Shown here one piece after another: positions 6,920-13,048 of a stretch of DNA of 13,048 bases. Under the pieces are notes generated by a model. It saw only the letters and a list, made by a program, of their open reading frames with translations. It was not told the origin of the DNA and did no database searches. The number at the start of each line of letters is the position of its first letter. Position 1 is the first letter of the stretch. The stretch comes from Pseudomonadota bacterium (lineage in GTDB: Bacteria; Pseudomonadota; Alphaproteobacteria; Caulobacterales; Caulobacteraceae). The translations under genes and the position numbers were made by a program. The stretch is from contig JAEXKM010000375.1 in the NCBI GenBank assembly GCA_023445705.1, forward strand, positions 1-13,048, read 5' to 3'.

Positions 6920-7249
6920 ATGGCCGAGCGCAAGCAAGGTGATCAAGATACGGGCGTCCGGTCCGCGGTCATAACTCAGACCAAGCCGAAGACGCAGAAG
7001 CCGTCGATGTATCGCGTGCTCATCCTGAACGATGACTACACGCCGATGGAATTCGTCGTCTACGTGCTGGAGCAATACTTCAACAAGTCGCGCGAAGACG
7101 CGACGCGCATCATGCTGCATGTGCACCAACATGGCGTCGGTGTCTGTGGCGTGTTCACTTACGAGGTCGCGGAAACGAAAGTCGCTCAGGTCGTTGAAAC
7201 TGCGCGCAGGCATCAACACCCTCTGCAATGCACCATGGAAAAGGATTGA
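6920..7249 (+). CDS. clpS: ClpS, N-end-rule adaptor of the ClpAP protease
   Basis: The product is 109 residues. A flexible N-terminal tail (about 1-28) rich in Gln, Lys and Thr precedes the ClpS core. The core has substrate-pocket motif NDDYTPMEF (N37, D38, D39, M43) and IMLHVHQHG (M65, H69), matching the E. coli pocket residues N34/D35/D36/M40/M62/H66 as I recall them. The C-terminal ETARRHQHPLQCTME is also standard for the family. ClpS captures proteins with N-terminal Leu, Phe, Tyr or Trp, and its tail is engaged by ClpA so that the substrate is handed over. It acts in the cytoplasm. The start is supported by AGGAG nine bases upstream. clpA starts six bases after its stop, so the adaptor and unfoldase are co-transcribed. 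Confidence 0.97.
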   Translation: MAERKQGDQDTGVRSAVITQTKPKTQKPSMYRVLILNDDYTPMEFVVYVLEQYFNKSREDATRIMLHVHQHGVGVCGVFTYEVAETKVAQVVETARRHQHPLQCTMEKD

Positions 7250-7255
7250 GGCTCA

Positions 7256-9577
7256 GTGCCGTCATTCTCTCGCCAGCTAGAAGAATCCCTGCATCGCGCC
7301 GTTGCGTTCGCCAACCAGCGGAAGCACGAGTACGCGACGCTCGAGCACCTGCTGCTCGCCCTCATCGACGATGAGGACTCGGCTGGTGTGATGCGTGCCT
7401 GCGACGTGGACCTGGCGGCCCTTCGCACCACGCTGACCAACTATGTCGACAACGAACTGCGATCACTGATCGTGGACGACGGCGAAGACGCCAAGCCGAC
7501 GTCGTCGTTCCAGCGTGTGATCCAGCGCGCGGTCATCCACGTCCAGTCCTCGGGCCGCGAGGAAGTGACCGGGGCCAACGTGCTCGTGGCCATCTTCTCC
7601 GAGCGCGAAAGCCACGCCGCCTACTTCCTGCAGGAGCAGGACATGACGCGGTACGACGCGGTGAACTACATCGCGCACGGCATCGCCAAGAAGGCCGGCG
7701 CGGACCAGCCGAAGAGCGCCAAGGGCGCCGAGGACGAGGACAAGCCTGCCGTGAAGACCGGCGGCGAAGCGCTCGAAGCCTACTGCGTGAACCTCAATGA
7801 GAAGGCCAAGCAGGGCAAGGTCGACCCGCTGATCGGGCGGTCGGCCGAGGTCGAGCGCTGCATCCAGATTCTCTGCCGCCGGACCAAGAACAACCCACTG
7901 CTGGTGGGCGACCCCGGCGTCGGCAAGACCGCCATCGCCGAAGGCCTGGCGCGCAAGATCATCAACCACCAGGTTCCAGAGGTCCTGGCCGGCGCGACGA
8001 TCTTCTCGCTCGACATGGGCTCGTTGCTGGCGGGCACCCGCTATCGCGGCGACTTCGAAGAGCGCGTGAAGCAGGTCGTCAAGGAGCTCGAGAACCACCC
8101 CGACGCGATCCTGTTCATCGACGAGATCCACACCGTGATCGGTGCTGGCGCGACCAGCGGCGGGGCGATGGACGCCTCGAACCTGCTGAAGCCGGCTCTG
8201 GCCTCGGGCACCCTGCGCTGCATGGGCTCGACGACCTACAAGGAGTTCCGTCAGCACTTCGAGAAGGATCGCGCCCTAGTGCGCCGGTTCCAGAAGATCG
8301 ACGTGAACGAGCCGACGATCGAGGACACCATCAAGATCCTCAAGGGGCTCAAGAGCTACTACGAGGAGTTCCACAAGCTCCGCTACACCAACGACGCCAT
8401 CAAGACTGCGGTGGAGCTGTCGGCGAAGTACATCACCGACCGGAAGCTGCCGGACAAGGCCATCGACATCATCGACGAGGCCGGCGCCAGCCAGATGCTG
8501 CTGCCCGAAGGCAAGCGGAAAAAGACCATCGGCGTGAAGGAGATCGAGACGGTCGTCGCCAAGATCGCCCGCATCCCGCCGAAGTCGGTTTCGAAGTCCG
8601 ATACGGTGGCGCTGAAGGAGCTGGAGACGGACCTGAAGCGGGCCGTGTACGGCCAGGACGACGCCATCGAGCAACTGTCCGCCGCCATGAAGATGGCGCG
8701 GGCGGGTCTGCGCGACGCCAACAAGCCAATCGGTTGCTACCTGTTCTCGGGCCCCACCGGCACCGGTAAGACCGAGACCGCGCGGCAACTGGCCTCGACC
8801 ATGGGCATCGAACTCCTGCGCTTCGACATGTCGGAGTACATGGAGCGGCACACGGTCAGCCGCCTGATCGGCGCGCCTCCCGGCTATGTGGGCTTCGACC
8901 AAGGCGGCCTGCTGACCGACGCGGTCGACCAGCATCCGCATTCGGTCGTCCTCCTGGACGAAATCGAAAAGGCTCACCCGGACGTCTTCAACATCCTGCT
9001 CCAGGTCATGGACCACGGGGTGCTGACCGACGCCAACGGCAAGAAGGTCGACTTCCGCAACGTGGTCCTGATCATGACCACCAATGCGGGGGCGTCGGAC
9101 GCCCAGCGCAACGCCATCGGCTTCGGCCGCGGCAAGCAGGACGACGAGGTGGACGAGGCCCTGAAGCGCCTGTTCACGCCGGAGTTCCGCAACCGCCTGG
9201 ACGCCGTGGTGCAGTTCAAGGCCCTGACGCAGGAGATCATCCGCCAGGTCGTCCAGAAGTTCGTCATACAACTGGAAGCGCAGCTCGCCGATCGCCACGT
9301 CACGATCGAGACGAGCGAGGAAGCTGCGGACTGGCTGGCCAAGAACGGCTTCGACGAACTGTATGGCGCGCGGCCGCTGGCCCGCGTCATCCAGGACAAC
9401 ATCAAGAAGCCGCTGGCGGACGAGATCCTGTTCGGACGGCTGGTGAAGGGCGGCCACGTCAAGGTGGTGCTCAAGGACTCCAAGCTGGCCTTCGAAATCG
9501 AAGGGGACGAGCGCGAGCCCGGCGCCCCGATCATCGAAGACCCAGCGGAGGATCCGGCCACCGAACTGGCCGACTGA
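7256..9577 (+). CDS. clpA: ClpA, AAA+ unfoldase subunit of ClpAP
   Basis: The product is 773 residues, close to E. coli ClpA (758). It has an N-terminal Clp repeat domain (about 1-145; YATLEHLLLALIDD), which is where ClpS docks, then an acidic and Lys-rich linker (about 146-168). The first AAA+ module has Walker A GDPGVGKT (218-225) and Walker B ILFIDE (285-290). The second has Walker A GPTGTGKT (499-506), Walker B VVLLDE (564-569) and the ClpP-docking IGF loop (621-623). There is no ClpB-type coiled-coil middle domain, which separates it from the ClpB disaggregase. It unfolds proteins using ATP and threads them into ClpP, which is not in this window. The GTG start at 7256 follows GAGG by four bases and gives the family's normal N-terminus. 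The C-terminus is an acidic Glu/Asp/Pro tail. A strong terminator follows 24 bases after the stop. Confidence 0.98.
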   Translation: MPSFSRQLEESLHRAVAFANQRKHEYATLEHLLLALIDDEDSAGVMRACDVDLAALRTTLTNYVDNELRSLIVDDGEDAKPTSSFQRVIQRAVIHVQSSGREEVTGANVLVAIFSERESHAAYFLQEQDMTRYDAVNYIAHGIAKKAGADQPKSAKGAEDEDKPAVKTGGEALEAYCVNLNEKAKQGKVDPLIGRSAEVERCIQILCRRTKNNPLLVGDPGVGKTAIAEGLARKIINHQVPEVLAGATIFSLDMGSLLAGTRYRGDFEERVKQVVKELENHPDAILFIDEIHTVIGAGATSGGAMDASNLLKPALASGTLRCMGSTTYKEFRQHFEKDRALVRRFQKIDVNEPTIEDTIKILKGLKSYYEEFHKLRYTNDAIKTAVELSAKYITDRKLPDKAIDIIDEAGASQMLLPEGKRKKTIGVKEIETVVAKIARIPPKSVSKSDTVALKELETDLKRAVYGQDDAIEQLSAAMKMARAGLRDANKPIGCYLFSGPTGTGKTETARQLASTMGIELLRFDMSEYMERHTVSRLIGAPPGYVGFDQGGLLTDAVDQHPHSVVLLDEIEKAHPDVFNILLQVMDHGVLTDANGKKVDFRNVVLIMTTNAGASDAQRNAIGFGRGKQDDEVDEALKRLFTPEFRNRLDAVVQFKALTQEIIRQVVQKFVIQLEAQLADRHVTIETSEEAADWLAKNGFDELYGARPLARVIQDNIKKPLADEILFGRLVKGGHVKVVLKDSKLAFEIEGDEREPGAPIIEDPAEDPATELAD

Positions 9578-9601
9578 TCGGCGTCAGATCACTGAAACAA
9601 G

Positions 9602-9633
9602 AAACCCCCGGAGCTCATGCTCCGGGGGTTTTT
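9602..9633. terminator. Intrinsic terminator after clpA, probably bidirectional
   Basis: The arms AAACCCCCGGAGC and GCTCCGGGGGTTT pair perfectly over 13 bases around a four-base TCAT loop, followed by T5 on the plus strand (9629-9633). On the minus strand the same hairpin is followed by TTTCTTGTTT, so it can also stop transcription of the convergent methyltransferase gene, whose stop codon is at 9642-9644. Confidence 0.95.
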
Positions 9634-9641
9634 CGTTCGGG

Positions 9642-10391
9642 CTATCGAATGACGATGCCCTGAGAAGTCGGCAGTTCGAGCACCGAGTAGCCTCGCTCAG
9701 CGAACCAGGCCGTCTCCAGGTCGTGGGAACGGCGATACGGGCTGGCGCCAAAGTCGTCCAGGACAAGGATCGCGCCGGGCGACATCCGCTCCCACAGCGC
9801 TTCCAAAGTCGCGATCTCGGCTTCGCCGTTGTTCAGATCAATATGCATGAAGGCGATCTTCTCGGGCTGTCCCTGCTCGAGGCTCTGCGGAAGGAAGCCT
9901 TTGATCACATGCGCCGTTGGGATGTCGGCGAACCGCTGCTGCACCTGCTCGAACAGGCTGGCGCTGTGTTCTGGCATGGCGTGGTGCGGCATCGACGTAT
10001 CGTGCTCGAACACGTCGTAGAGATAGAACTGCCGACCGGTGTCCTTGAAATTCAGGGCGTCGGCGACGATGCGCGCAGATACGCCTTTGTAGCAGCCGCA
10101 CTCCACGAAGTCCCCTTCGAGGCGGAGCCCTTGCCTAGCGGCCCAGACCAGGACTGCGGTACGCCAGAGTATCCCCCGTTCATGAGGCGCTTCCGCATGC
10201 TCTTTCCAGGCATCCAAAAGCGCTTGGTCGCGGAGAAAGCCGAGATTTCGGCCAAAGGTGATGAGGTTGTCGCTGGCGTACATCCCCATCGGATCGCGAA
10301 ACTGCTGAACGATCGCATCGCGCGCCTTCACGATCGCCGAAGCGTCCTTCACGCCCCAAAAAAAACGCGTCCCAAAAAGCGGCCCAGTCAT
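9642..10391 (-). CDS. TylF/MycF-like class I SAM-dependent methyltransferase
   Basis: The product is 249 residues. The Rossmann motif I for S-adenosylmethionine is VECGCYKG (96-103). Downstream come FYLYDVFE (122-129), a segment resembling the TylF aspartate loop (MHIDLN, D185), and LVLDDFG with D212/D213, which in TylF/MycF relatives helps to bind the catalytic metal. These motifs and their spacing fit the macrocin-O-methyltransferase-like family, whose members methylate sugar or small-molecule hydroxyls. The substrate cannot be read from sequence, and no polyketide or glycan genes are adjacent. About 90 helical residues precede the methyltransferase core. The ATG is supported by AGAGGA four bases upstream. 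Codons 9-12 contain an eight-T run, unusual in this GC-rich DNA. It lies 64 bases downstream of the HIT gene on the same strand and may share its transcript. It ends at the shared terminator. Confidence 0.82.
   Translation of the reverse strand: MTGPLFGTRFFWGVKDASAIVKARDAIVQQFRDPMGMYASDNLITFGRNLGFLRDQALLDAWKEHAEAPHERGILWRTAVLVWAARQGLRLEGDFVECGCYKGVSARIVADALNFKDTGRQFYLYDVFEHDTSMPHHAMPEHSASLFEQVQQRFADIPTAHVIKGFLPQSLEQGQPEKIAFMHIDLNNGEAEIATLEALWERMSPGAILVLDDFGASPYRRSHDLETAWFAERGYSVLELPTSQGIVIR
10358..10365 (-). repeat. T8 homopolymer inside the methyltransferase coding start
   Basis: The minus strand reads CGT TTT TTT TGG at codons 9-12, an uninterrupted run of eight T. A second run of five T sits a few bases nearer the start (10374-10378). 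Runs of this length are rare in a genome this rich in G+C. They are hot spots for slippage and for sequencing error, but the frame as read is intact. Confidence 0.7.
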
Positions 10392-10455
10392 AGAATCCTC
10401 TTCGGTATCGAGCGGGCCGAACCGGCCGCAATGTGTCGTCGTTCCGGCAGCTCGG

Positions 10456-10893
10456 TTACGCGATCTTGGCGGCGATCTGCTCGGCCAGGATCTTCAGCTC
10501 GGCGGGATCGGCCATGCCGCCGCTGGCGTGACGGCCGAGGACGACGCCGTCCCAACGCGGGATGATGTGGAAGTGCAGATGATAGATCGTCTGCCCGGCC
10601 GGGGCGCCGTTGAATTGGGTGACGACGATGCCATCGGGATTGAGCGCGGCGCGGACGGCGCGGGTCACGCGCTGGACGCCGAGGATCAGCGGCCCGAGCA
10701 CCTCCGGTTCGACCTCCAGCAGATTGCGGGCGTGCGAGTGCTTCGGGATGACGAGGGTGTGGCCCTTGGCCTGCGGAAACACGTCCATGAAAGCGAAAAC
10801 GTCGCCGTCTTCGAACACCTTCGCGGCAGGCGCTTCGCCGCGAAGGATCTTCGCGAAGATGTTGCCGTCGTCGTAGGTCCCATCCAGGCTCAT
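10456..10893 (-). CDS. HIT-family nucleotide-binding protein (HinT-like hydrolase)
   Basis: The product is 145 residues. The histidine triad is present as HLHFHIIP (H105, H107, H109), where the middle histidine normally forms the nucleotidyl intermediate. The N-terminal IFAKILRGEAPA and the GHTLVIPK strand are typical of bacterial HinT-like proteins, which hydrolyse adenosine phosphoramidates and related nucleotide conjugates. The physiological substrate is usually unknown, as here. The chain is somewhat longer than E. coli HinT (about 119), mainly at the C-terminus, as in many alphaproteobacterial members. The start ATG is preceded by GAGGAG eight bases upstream. It lies 64 bases downstream of the SDR gene and 64 bases upstream of the methyltransferase gene on the same strand. 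It is expected to be cytoplasmic. Confidence 0.93.
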   Translation of the reverse strand: MSLDGTYDDGNIFAKILRGEAPAAKVFEDGDVFAFMDVFPQAKGHTLVIPKHSHARNLLEVEPEVLGPLILGVQRVTRAVRAALNPDGIVVTQFNGAPAGQTIYHLHFHIIPRWDGVVLGRHASGGMADPAELKILAEQIAAKIA

Positions 10894-10957
10894 GGCGCGC
10901 GCTCCTCAAGACTCGAGGCCTCGGTGGTAGCGCATCGCCGGGACGGACGGAACACGT
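10894..10957 (-). other. SDR-HIT intergenic gap with a 10-base palindrome
   Basis: The 64 bases hold the perfect palindrome CGAGGCCTCG (10914-10923), the HIT ribosome binding site GAGGAG, and a GANTC site (GACTC) of the kind methylated by CcrM in Caulobacterales. There is no T-run after a hairpin on the minus strand, so read-through from the SDR gene into the HIT gene is possible. Confidence 0.35.
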
Positions 10958-11887
10958 CTAGGCGTTCACCGGCGTAGGCGCCTTGCCGCCGCCGCTGATG
11001 GCGGTGTCGTTCAAGGGCGTGATGTGCCGCTCAATGCGCGGCAGGAACTCCTTGATGATCGTGTCGGCGTCCCAGCCGCCCTCGCGGCTGAAGGTCTCGA
11101 TCGGACGCGGCTGCTGGAAGATCGAGAGGTTGTAGCCGCCGGCGCCGAATACCTGGCCCGACAGAGGCGCGCTGGCCGGCGAGGACAGCGCCACAGCCAG
11201 TTGCGCCGGCCGTTCTGGACTGTTGATCGCCCGCATGGCCTCCCGGCGGGCGATGCGTTCGGGATCGGTGGTCGGCACGGAGTCCGTCAGCCGCGTCGCC
11301 GCCCCCGGCGCGATGGTGTTGGAACGGACATTATAGCGCTCGCCCTCCAGCGCCACGATCCGCGAGAGCCCGGCGACGCCCATCTTGGCCGCGCCATAGT
11401 TCGTCTGGCCAATGTTCCCGATCAGGCCGGAGGTCGAGGACCACATCACATAGTTCCCCTCCTTCTGGCTGCGGAAGAGGCCGATGGAGGCCCGCACCAC
11501 GTTGAAGTGGCCGCGCAGGTGGACCTCGACGATTCCATCCCACTCTTCCTCGGTCATGTTGTGGATCATGCGGTCGCGCAGAAAGCCGGCCGGGTTGCTG
11601 ATCACATGCAGTCCGCCGAACGTGTCGACCGCCTGCCCGATCATACGGTTGACGGCCGAAAGATCCGCGACGCTGTCGAAATTGGCCACTGCCTCGCCGC
11701 CAGCGGACTTGATGATGTCGACGACTTCCTGGGCCGGTGCCTTGTCCGCGCCCTCGCCGTGAATGCCGCCGCCCAAATCGTTCACGACCACCTTAGCGCC
11801 TTGCGCCGCCGACAGGATCGCCACCTCGCGACCGATGCCGCGCCCGCCGCCGGTGACCAGCACCACCTTGCCATCCAGAAGTCCCAT
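10958..11887 (-). CDS. Short-chain dehydrogenase/reductase, (3R)-hydroxyacyl-CoA dehydrogenase-like
   Basis: The product is 309 residues. The NAD(P)-binding motif is TGGGRGIG (12-19). Asp D37 at the end of the second strand (VVVNDLGGG) favours NAD. The tetrad is N98 in NPAG, S151, Y164 and K168 (YGAAK). The stretch after D37 and the AVANFDSVAD segment resemble the dehydrogenase part of the multifunctional beta-oxidation enzyme type 2 (HSD17B4-like), so oxidation of a hydroxyacyl-CoA or steroid/fatty side-chain intermediate is a reasonable inference. A generic SDR alcohol dehydrogenase cannot be excluded. The chain is about 50 residues longer than the classic 250, at the C-terminus. The frame is open to 12058, but the ATG at 11885-11887 is chosen for AGGGAGGG five bases upstream and for the standard SDR start. 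It is divergent from an acyl-CoA synthetase, which supports an acyl-CoA role. Confidence 0.9.
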   Translation of the reverse strand: MGLLDGKVVLVTGGGRGIGREVAILSAAQGAKVVVNDLGGGIHGEGADKAPAQEVVDIIKSAGGEAVANFDSVADLSAVNRMIGQAVDTFGGLHVISNPAGFLRDRMIHNMTEEEWDGIVEVHLRGHFNVVRASIGLFRSQKEGNYVMWSSTSGLIGNIGQTNYGAAKMGVAGLSRIVALEGERYNVRSNTIAPGAATRLTDSVPTTDPERIARREAMRAINSPERPAQLAVALSSPASAPLSGQVFGAGGYNLSIFQQPRPIETFSREGGWDADTIIKEFLPRIERHITPLNDTAISGGGKAPTPVNA

Positions 11888-11892
11888 CCGAA

Positions 11893-11900
11893 CCCTCCCT
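11893..11900 (-). promoter_or_regulatory. Strong ribosome binding site of the SDR gene
   Basis: The minus strand reads AGGGAGGG five bases before the ATG at 11885-11887. It selects this start over the 57 additional open codons upstream, which would run through the intergenic region. Confidence 0.8.
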
Positions 11901-12059
11901 GCATCGCAAATCTTTCTTATGCGACGACCATAGGAGGGACCGGCGGCCCGCAACAATCCGGACGCCACGTCAACCGCTGCAACGGGTTTACGGCCCCTCA
12001 CCTTGCGATAACCTGCTTCCCAAACGCACAGACAGACGGCCAGCAAAGGCCGCAGCAAA

Positions 12060-12066
12060 GGGAGGG
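12060..12066 (+). promoter_or_regulatory. Strong ribosome binding site of the acyl-CoA synthetase gene
   Basis: GGGAGGG lies five bases before the ATG at 12072 and identifies the start of a gene that runs off the right edge of the window. Confidence 0.8.
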
Positions 12067-12071
12067 AAGCG

Positions 12072-13048
12072 ATGTATCTCGCCGATCACGCGCGGCTGAC
12101 GCCCGACAAGCCGGCCATGATTTCCGCCGACACGGGCGAGGCGGTCACGTTCGCCGAGCTGAACGAGCGATCCAATCGCTTCGCGCAGTACCTTTACGCG
12201 CAGGGTCTGCGACGAGGCGACCACATCGCCGTGCTGATGGAGAACAACCTCTCCTTCATGGAGCCGATCTGGGCGGCGTTCCGATCGGGCCTCTACGTCA
12301 CGACCATCAATCGCTACCTGCCGCCGGACGAGGCCGCCTACATCGCCAACGACTGCGGGGCGAAGGCGCTGGTGATCTCCTACGCCAAGCGCGAGACCGC
12401 CGCAGGCCTGTCCGACATGATCCCGAACTGCCCGATCCGGCTGATGGTCGGCGGGGTCATCCCCGGCTGGGCCTCCTATGAGGAAGCCGTCGCGTCGGGC
12501 TCGCCCGCCCCCCTGGCGCAGGAGTGGATGGGCGATTCCATGCTCTACTCCTCGGGCACCACCGGGCGGCCCAAGGGCATCCTGCGTCCCCTGCCCGAGA
12601 TCTCCCCGGCCGAGGGGTTCGACACGCGGCAGGCGGCCAATCGCTACGGTCTGACGGCGGACTCCGTCTACCTCTCGCCCGCTCCGCTCTATCACGCCGC
12701 GCCGCTGGCCTATGTGCTGTCGGTCCAGTCGTTCGGCGGGACGGTGGTCATGATGGAGCGCTTCGACCCTGAGCAGGCGCTGCAACTGATCGAGAAATAT
12801 CGGGTCACCCACAGCCAGTGGGTGCCAACGATGTTCGTACGGATGCTGAAGCTGCCGCCAGAGGTGCGCAGCCGCTACGACCTTTCCAGCCACCAGGTCG
12901 CCATCCACGCCGCCGCGCCGTGCCCGGTGGAGGTGAAGCGGCAGATGATCGAGTGGTGGGGACCGATCCTCTACGAATACTATGCCGGCACTGAAGGCTC
13001 TGGCTCGACCTTCATCACCAGCGACGACTGGCTGCAGCACCCTGGCTC
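12072..13048 (+). CDS. AMP-forming acyl-CoA synthetase (FadD-like), 3' end outside window
   Basis: The frame is open from the ATG at 12072 to the edge (325 complete codons). Members of the adenylate-forming superfamily are about 500-550 residues, so a C-terminal third is missing. The phosphate-binding loop is YSSGTTGRPKGI (159-170), followed by the aromatic motif SPAPLYHAAP (202-211) and the A5 motif YYAGTEG (303-309), which contacts AMP. Earlier family features are TFAEL near residue 26-30 and the GDHIAVLMENN strand. The enzyme is expected to join a carboxylic acid to CoA through an acyl-adenylate, in the cytoplasm or at the inner membrane face. The acid is not identifiable; the divergent hydroxyacyl-CoA-dehydrogenase-like SDR suggests fatty acid, steroid or other side-chain catabolism. 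The catalytic Lys region lies beyond the window. A GGGAGGG site five bases upstream supports the start. Confidence 0.93.
   Translation, partial: MYLADHARLTPDKPAMISADTGEAVTFAELNERSNRFAQYLYAQGLRRGDHIAVLMENNLSFMEPIWAAFRSGLYVTTINRYLPPDEAAYIANDCGAKALVISYAKRETAAGLSDMIPNCPIRLMVGGVIPGWASYEEAVASGSPAPLAQEWMGDSMLYSSGTTGRPKGILRPLPEISPAEGFDTRQAANRYGLTADSVYLSPAPLYHAAPLAYVLSVQSFGGTVVMMERFDPEQALQLIEKYRVTHSQWVPTMFVRMLKLPPEVRSRYDLSSHQVAIHAAAPCPVEVKRQMIEWWGPILYEYYAGTEGSGSTFITSDDWLQHPG

Larger units (their letters stand above)
11888..12071. promoter_or_regulatory. Divergent regulatory region between SDR and acyl-CoA synthetase genes
   Basis: These 184 bases separate two divergent genes that probably share a pathway. 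Two inverted repeats are visible: a 23-base imperfect palindrome at 11969-11991 (arms GTnAACC and GGTTTAC-like, 7 of 11 pairs), centrally placed, and TCGCA-N11-TGCGA at 11904-11924 close to the SDR ribosome binding site. Either could be an operator, for example of a TetR-type regulator as is common for acyl-CoA genes, but no regulator gene is in the window. No firm -35/-10 was assigned. Confidence 0.4.

Noticed and set aside
8276..9457. 393-residue minus-strand open frame opposite clpA
   Set aside because: Antisense shadow of clpA. The composition is Leu/Asp/Arg/Val-rich without motifs, and no ribosome binding site of note is seen.
10408..10425. GC-rich imperfect hairpin in the gap between the HIT and methyltransferase genes
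   Set aside because: It contains a bulge and has no T-run after it on the minus strand, so it is not a convincing terminator.
11024..12481. 485-residue plus-strand open frame spanning the SDR gene and the start of the acyl-CoA synthetase
   Set aside because: It runs antisense to the SDR, through the promoter region and out of frame over the synthetase. Both real genes have full motif sets and strong ribosome binding sites.
11988..13040. 350-residue minus-strand open frame opposite the acyl-CoA synthetase
   Set aside because: Shadow frame; the plus-strand protein has the adenylate-forming motifs throughout.
1..13048. Mobile elements, defence islands, CRISPR arrays or structural RNA genes
   Set aside because: No direct-repeat arrays, transposase or integrase motifs, tRNA cloverleaf or rRNA segments were recognised; the region reads as stable core chromosome.

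Overview
The window is GC-rich, densely packed chromosomal DNA from an alphaproteobacterium, almost certainly one of the Caulobacterales (Caulobacter or Phenylobacterium; I cannot decide between them). The strongest evidence is an adjacent divK-pleD pair. The encoded DivK and PleD match the Caulobacter crescentus proteins I remember in length, motif positions and long identical stretches. The block divK / HAD protein / YceI protein / dinB / clpS / clpA also looks like ordinary Caulobacter gene order. I see no tRNA, rRNA, insertion sequence, CRISPR array, integrase or phage gene.

Layout. (1) 1-1241, plus strand: the C-terminal part of a large TPR protein, probably a serine/threonine kinase whose catalytic part lies to the left of the window. 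It converges on pleD with only 6 bases between the stops. (2) 1248-2987, minus strand: divK then pleD, a two-gene operon controlling the cell cycle and development. A CtrA-like box lies in the divergent gap upstream. (3) 3100-3765, plus: a HAD-superfamily phosphatase-like protein with a TTG start, convergent with (4) 3782-4504, minus: a YceI-domain lipoprotein. (5) 4610-6768, plus: a ROK-family sugar kinase overlapping by four bases (ATGA) with dinB, a DNA polymerase IV carrying an N-terminal four-cysteine extension. (6) 6920-9577, plus: the clpS-clpA operon, closed by a near-perfect intrinsic terminator at 9602-9633 that can also serve the gene coming the other way. (7) 9642-11887, minus: three same-strand genes, in transcription order an SDR dehydrogenase, a HIT-family protein and a TylF-like methyltransferase. 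(8) 12072-13048, plus: the N-terminal two thirds of an acyl-CoA synthetase, divergent from the SDR gene across a 184-base regulatory gap.

How the genes connect. DivK (single-domain response regulator) and PleD (diguanylate cyclase) act together at the swarmer-to-stalked transition. ClpS hands N-degron substrates to the ClpA unfoldase, which feeds ClpP (not encoded here). The SDR and the acyl-CoA synthetase plausibly share an acyl-CoA catabolic pathway. The rest are housekeeping or of unknown substrate.

I did not find a clearly undescribed system. The points most worth a second look are the CtrA-like box between divK and the HAD gene, the Cys4 extension on DinB with its coupling to a sugar kinase, a T8 homopolymer near the start of the methyltransferase gene, and a palindrome between the SDR and acyl-CoA synthetase genes.
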